DNA of 64,000 nt, taken from Aquimarina longa SW024. Lineage in GTDB: Bacteria; Bacteroidota; Bacteroidia; Flavobacteriales; Flavobacteriaceae. A program made the translations under genes and the position numbers. The notes under the pieces are model-generated. The model was not told the origin of the DNA and did no database searches. It worked only from the letters and a program-made list of their open reading frames with translations. Of this stretch, positions 60,607 through 64,000 are shown piece after piece. Within the stretch, counting starts at the first letter, position 1. Each line of letters begins with the position of its first letter. The stretch lies in assembly GCF_001401755.1 (NCBI RefSeq), contig NZ_KQ474106.1, positions 63,916-127,915 of the forward strand, written 5' to 3'.

Positions 60607-63600
60607 ATGAAATCATCAAAAAGGCAAATTCTAATGCTCTTTACAGCATTAGTCGTGCAATTTTCTTTTGCACAGGAAAAAAGCATAACTGGAAACATAA
60701 CAGACAACAAAGGTTTACCCTTACCAGGCGTTAACATTTTAGTAAAGAATACTAAAACTGGAGTTCAATCAGATTTTGATGGAAACTACACTATCCAAGC
60801 ACCTGAAGGCAGCATATTAGTTTTTAGCTACCTTGGCTTCTCCAATAAAGAGGTTCCTATTGGAAATAACACCACCATCAATACACAATTAGAACCTGAG
60901 GCTTCTCAATTAGAAGAAGTTATTGTAACTGCGCAAGGAATTCGGAGAGAGAAAAAAGCACTTGGATATGCTGTTGCTGAAATCAAAAACAAACAATTAG
61001 AGCAACGCTCAGAAGGAGACATTGGTCGTGTTTTATCAGGAAAAGCTTCAGGAGTTAACATTACTCAACAGAATGGTCTTTCTGGATCAGGAACTAATAT
61101 TGTCATTAGAGGGTTGAGTTCCTTTAGCGGAAGTAATCAACCTCTATTTATTGTAGACGGTGTTCCTTTTAGTAGTGATACAAATTCTCAGGGGTCTAAT
61201 GATGGAGATAGTCAAAATGATTTTATAGACGGTAATTCAGGGTCTAGTAGGTTTTTAGATCTTGACCCTAATAGTATAGAAAATGTTAATGTCTTAAAAG
61301 GTCTTGCTGCTGCCACACTATATGGTACTGCTGGACGAAATGGTGTCATTCTCATTACTACAAAAAATGGATCAGCAGGAAATGCTGTTAAGAAAAACGA
61401 AGTAACTATCACTTCTTCAATCTTCTTTAACAAAATAGCTTCTCTGCCAAATTATCAAAATCAATATGGAAATGGCTTTGATCAAGCTTTTGGGTGGTTT
61501 TTTAGTAATTGGGGACCTAGTTTTAATCAAGAAGGTGTTGCTGGCTGGGGGAATGGCATTAATAGTAATCCTAACAAAGGTTTTAATCAAGATGGAACTC
61601 TAGCTCACCCATATAGTACTGCTGCTTCTGCTACGGGTATTCCTGCTGCTTTTCCGGAATTCTCAGGAGCTCGTTATGAATGGAGACCTTATGATAGTGT
61701 AAAAAATTTCTTCAAAACAGGAACTGCTGCCAATACTGCTATCAATTTCAGAGGAACATCTACAGATAATAAACTAAGCTATAATGCAAATTACAGTTAT
61801 CTGGAAGATGAAGGTTTTACTCCTGGAAACGTTCTAAGAAGAAATACAATTGGATTTGGAGGAAAAGCTGCTCTATCTAACAATTTCACTATTTCAAACA
61901 CTTTAAATTATTCCAAAACAGATTTTAGATCACCTCCAGTATCTGCTAGTAGAGGTAATGGATCATTCGGAACAGGGTCTTCTGTTTTTGGAGAATTATT
62001 CTTCACTCCTCGTAGTGTAGATCTTATAGGGCTACCTTTCGAAAACCCTCAGGATGGATCTAGTGTTTATTATCGTCAAAATAATAGTATACAACACCCC
62101 CTTTGGACTGTTAAAAACGCATTAAACAGACAAGTTACAAATCGAGTATTTGGTAATGGGACGTTACAGTATGATTTTAGTGACAGTTTAAATCTAATCT
62201 ATCGTTTTGGGCTTGACAATTATACTGAATCAAATATTAATCAACAAAATAAAGGAGGAGTTAGTGACAATGCAGCATTACGAAGTGGTATTTATCAAAC
62301 ATGGACTAACACTAACACTATTTTTGATCATAATATTATACTAAATGGTGATTTTGCACTAAGTGATGATATAGGAATGAATTTTAACATTGGAGGTACT
62401 AGTAGAAGAGAAGTACTAGAACGTAATGGTGTAGCTAGTAGTAGTCAGGTAGAATTTAATGTTTTCAGGCATGTAAACTTTCTTAATCAAGATGAAATTG
62501 AATTTAAACAAGAACGAAATATAGTTGGGCTTTATGGACAAACTAATTTTGATTATAAAAAAATGCTCTATGTTGCTCTAGCAGGAAGGAATGACTGGGT
62601 CTCTAACTTAACGACAGAAAACAGATCTATTTTTTATCCTAGTGCTAGTGTATCCTTTTTACCCACATCAGCATTTGAAGGGTTGAGAACTGATAATGGA
62701 ATAAATTATCTTAAAATTAGAGCTGGATATGGGACTTCTGCTAATTTCCCAACTGGATATCCTGTAGCTGTAACCTTAGATCTTGACACTCAAAATTTCC
62801 AAAATTCTGATAGCGGTAACGATATTGTTACCGACTCCACTCCTTCTCGAGAAGGAAATCCTAATTTGAAGCCTGAAAAGCTAAACGAAATAGAATTTGG
62901 TATAGAGTCTAGTTTTTTCAGAAAAAGAATTAATTTAAATGCTTCATATTATAATCGTATTACAAAAGACCTTATTATAGATAGACCTTTAGATCCTTCT
63001 ACAGGAGCCACCATAAGAAGTGAAAATATCGGAGAAATCAAAAGTAATGGGTTTGAGGTAGATTTAGGTATTGACATCATTAGACAACCACAAGATGGGC
63101 TTGTCTGGAATACCAATGTAAACTTTACTACTAGCGAAACTACGGTTGAAGACCTAGGTAGTGATACTGATATCATTATATATTCAGGTTTTTCTAACCT
63201 CGGTAATGCTGCTATAAAAGGAGAGCCTCTTGGGGTAATTGTAGGTAGTCGCATCAAAAGAGATGATAACGGCAATCCTATTATTAATGATGCAGGTAAT
63301 TACAGAGAAGAAGAAGGAACATTTGTTATTGGAGATCCTAATCCTGATTACCTATTGAATGTAAACAACTCTTTCTCTTTCAAAAACTTCAACTTAAGCT
63401 TTTTGTTTTCCTTTATAAAAGGAGGGGATATTTACTCTAGAACTGTATCAACACTTTTAGGTAGAGGACTGACTACAGACACTGTAGATAGAGAAAACTC
63501 ATTTATCTTACCTGGAGTTCGTGATGATGGTTCTAAAAATAATATTCAAATAAACAATTCTACATTTTATTTCTCTAATGTTCTATTTGGTCCTGATGAA

Positions 63601-63870
63601 TTAGGAGTATTTGACGGAACCGTCTTGAGACTACAAGAGCTTTCTTTAGGCTATACAATTCCTTCGAAATTTTTAAACAAAACTCCTTTTGGATCAGTTA
63701 GTATAAACTTTACAGGGTATAACTTATGGTTTAATGCATTTAACATACCTGACGGGACTAATTTTGACCCTAATGTAGCTGGACTTGGAGTTGGTAATGG
63801 TCGAGGGTTTGACTTCCTAAACGGACCTAGCTCAAAAAGATATGGTATGAGTATTAAAGCTTCTTTCTAA
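60607..63870 (+). CDS. SusC/RagA-family TonB-dependent outer-membrane receptor
   Basis: A 1087-residue outer-membrane receptor. A signal peptide covers residues 1-22 (ending FSFAQ). A carboxypeptidase-regulatory-like domain follows at about 25-105 (ITGNITDNKGLPLPGVNILV). The TonB-box region (LEEVIVTAQGIRREKKALGYA) leads into the plug domain (about 115-260), with the SusC signatures RVLSGKASGVNITQQNG, PLFIVDGVPF and SIENVNVLKGLAAATLYGTAGRNGVI. The 22-strand barrel ends GPSSKRYGMSIKASF. It should import a large ligand, such as a glycan or peptide, together with the SusD lipoprotein encoded 16 bp downstream; the substrate cannot be deduced. Confidence 0.96.
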   Translation: MKSSKRQILMLFTALVVQFSFAQEKSITGNITDNKGLPLPGVNILVKNTKTGVQSDFDGNYTIQAPEGSILVFSYLGFSNKEVPIGNNTTINTQLEPEASQLEEVIVTAQGIRREKKALGYAVAEIKNKQLEQRSEGDIGRVLSGKASGVNITQQNGLSGSGTNIVIRGLSSFSGSNQPLFIVDGVPFSSDTNSQGSNDGDSQNDFIDGNSGSSRFLDLDPNSIENVNVLKGLAAATLYGTAGRNGVILITTKNGSAGNAVKKNEVTITSSIFFNKIASLPNYQNQYGNGFDQAFGWFFSNWGPSFNQEGVAGWGNGINSNPNKGFNQDGTLAHPYSTAASATGIPAAFPEFSGARYEWRPYDSVKNFFKTGTAANTAINFRGTSTDNKLSYNANYSYLEDEGFTPGNVLRRNTIGFGGKAALSNNFTISNTLNYSKTDFRSPPVSASRGNGSFGTGSSVFGELFFTPRSVDLIGLPFENPQDGSSVYYRQNNSIQHPLWTVKNALNRQVTNRVFGNGTLQYDFSDSLNLIYRFGLDNYTESNINQQNKGGVSDNAALRSGIYQTWTNTNTIFDHNIILNGDFALSDDIGMNFNIGGTSRREVLERNGVASSSQVEFNVFRHVNFLNQDEIEFKQERNIVGLYGQTNFDYKKMLYVALAGRNDWVSNLTTENRSIFYPSASVSFLPTSAFEGLRTDNGINYLKIRAGYGTSANFPTGYPVAVTLDLDTQNFQNSDSGNDIVTDSTPSREGNPNLKPEKLNEIEFGIESSFFRKRINLNASYYNRITKDLIIDRPLDPSTGATIRSENIGEIKSNGFEVDLGIDIIRQPQDGLVWNTNVNFTTSETTVEDLGSDTDIIIYSGFSNLGNAAIKGEPLGVIVGSRIKRDDNGNPIINDAGNYREEEGTFVIGDPNPDYLLNVNNSFSFKNFNLSFLFSFIKGGDIYSRTVSTLLGRGLTTDTVDRENSFILPGVRDDGSKNNIQINNSTFYFSNVLFGPDELGVFDGTVLRLQELSLGYTIPSKFLNKTPFGSVSINFTGYNLWFNAFNIPDGTNFDPNVAGLGVGNGRGFDFLNGPSSKRYGMSIKASF

Positions 63871-63886
63871 TAAAAAAATAAAAATC

Positions 63887-64000
63887 ATGAATGTATTAAA
63901 ATATATATCACACAAAACATCAGTGATCTTTATCCTTATTTTTGGATTATTGTTCATTTCTTGTGAAACCACAGAATTAAATCTTACTGAAGATCCAAAT
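63887..64000 (+). CDS. SusD/RagB-family lipoprotein, N-terminal part (runs off the window)
   Basis: 38 codons from the ATG at 63887 to the window end, translated by hand: MNVLKYISHKTSVIFILIFG, then a lipobox ending in a cysteine at residue 26 (LLFISC) and ETTELNLTEDPN, a typical SusD start after the lipid anchor. It is the surface partner of the SusC receptor just upstream. Only the signal region is visible. Confidence 0.85.
   Translation, partial: MNVLKYISHKTSVIFILIFGLLFISCETTELNLTEDPN

Noticed and set aside
1..64000. Intact insertion sequence, prophage or integrative element
   Set aside because: No transposase, integrase or phage gene was found; only a possible IS-end remnant near 11462-11500.

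Overview
The window reads as a chromosomal segment of a marine-type Flavobacteriaceae bacterium (phylum Bacteroidota). The reasons are: very AT-rich intergenic DNA; promoters that fit the Bacteroidota pattern (TTG or TTTG, 19-21 nt, TAnnTTTG); a SusC/SusD pair; the families DUF1599, DUF3667, DUF4293 and CpeT-like lipoprotein; a Rho factor with a long low-complexity insert; and zinc-free forms of S4, S14 and L36. An Aquimarina-like genus is possible, but that is an impression only.

Layout. 1-1.6 kb: the N-terminal part of an RND/MMPL exporter with its TetR regulator and four copies of a near-palindromic operator. 2.4-4.2 kb: a secreted M61/PDZ peptidase. 5.2-10.2 kb (minus): DUF1599, DoxX-like, OppB-like permease, tpiA, prmA, clpS. 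10.4-13.3 kb (plus): folP, cdaA (c-di-AMP synthase) and a DUF3667 protein, with an unusual repeat-filled insertion between folP and cdaA. 13.3-15.8 kb (minus): ABC exporter and truA. 16.2 kb: a YfcE-like phosphodiesterase. 16.8-22.0 kb (minus): a six-gene module of DUF4178, Tyr/Ser/Arg-rich lipoprotein, DUF350 membrane protein, membrane-anchored spermidine-synthase-like protein, SpeD and a K+ channel. 22.2-27.0 kb: DUF4293, rho, an exported MsrA lipoprotein and an SH3/alanine-rich protein. 27.6-33.4 kb: folD, ffh, a hypothetical protein, a gene remnant, a GNAT acetyltransferase and argS. 33.9-38.5 kb: an SDR/DUF2867 protein, a CpeT-like lipoprotein, Rrf2, CtlX-like citrulline hydrolase and arginase. 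38.6-42.7 kb: gltA, eno, carA. 43-60.2 kb (minus): the complete str-S10-spc-alpha ribosomal super-operon. 60.6 kb to the end: a SusC receptor and the start of its SusD partner.

The ribosomal block runs from rpsL at 60.2 kb down to rplQ at 43 kb. A consensus promoter stands before rpsL and another between infA and rpmJ. Terminator-like hairpins lie between rpsJ and rplC and between rpsK and rpsD, and a final terminator follows rplQ. Two small ribosomal genes (rpmJ and rpmD) are only 38 and 59 codons long and easy to miss.

The best candidate for an under-described system is the 16.8-22.0 kb module. It joins polyamine chemistry (SpeD and a membrane-bound aminopropyltransferase-like enzyme, both with intact catalytic residues) to DUF350 and DUF4178 membrane biology and a potassium channel. 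Other points worth attention are the TetR operator set, the folP-cdaA insertion, a dispersed 70-77 bp intergenic repeat, and short remnant genes at 27.1-27.4 and 30.6-30.8 kb.
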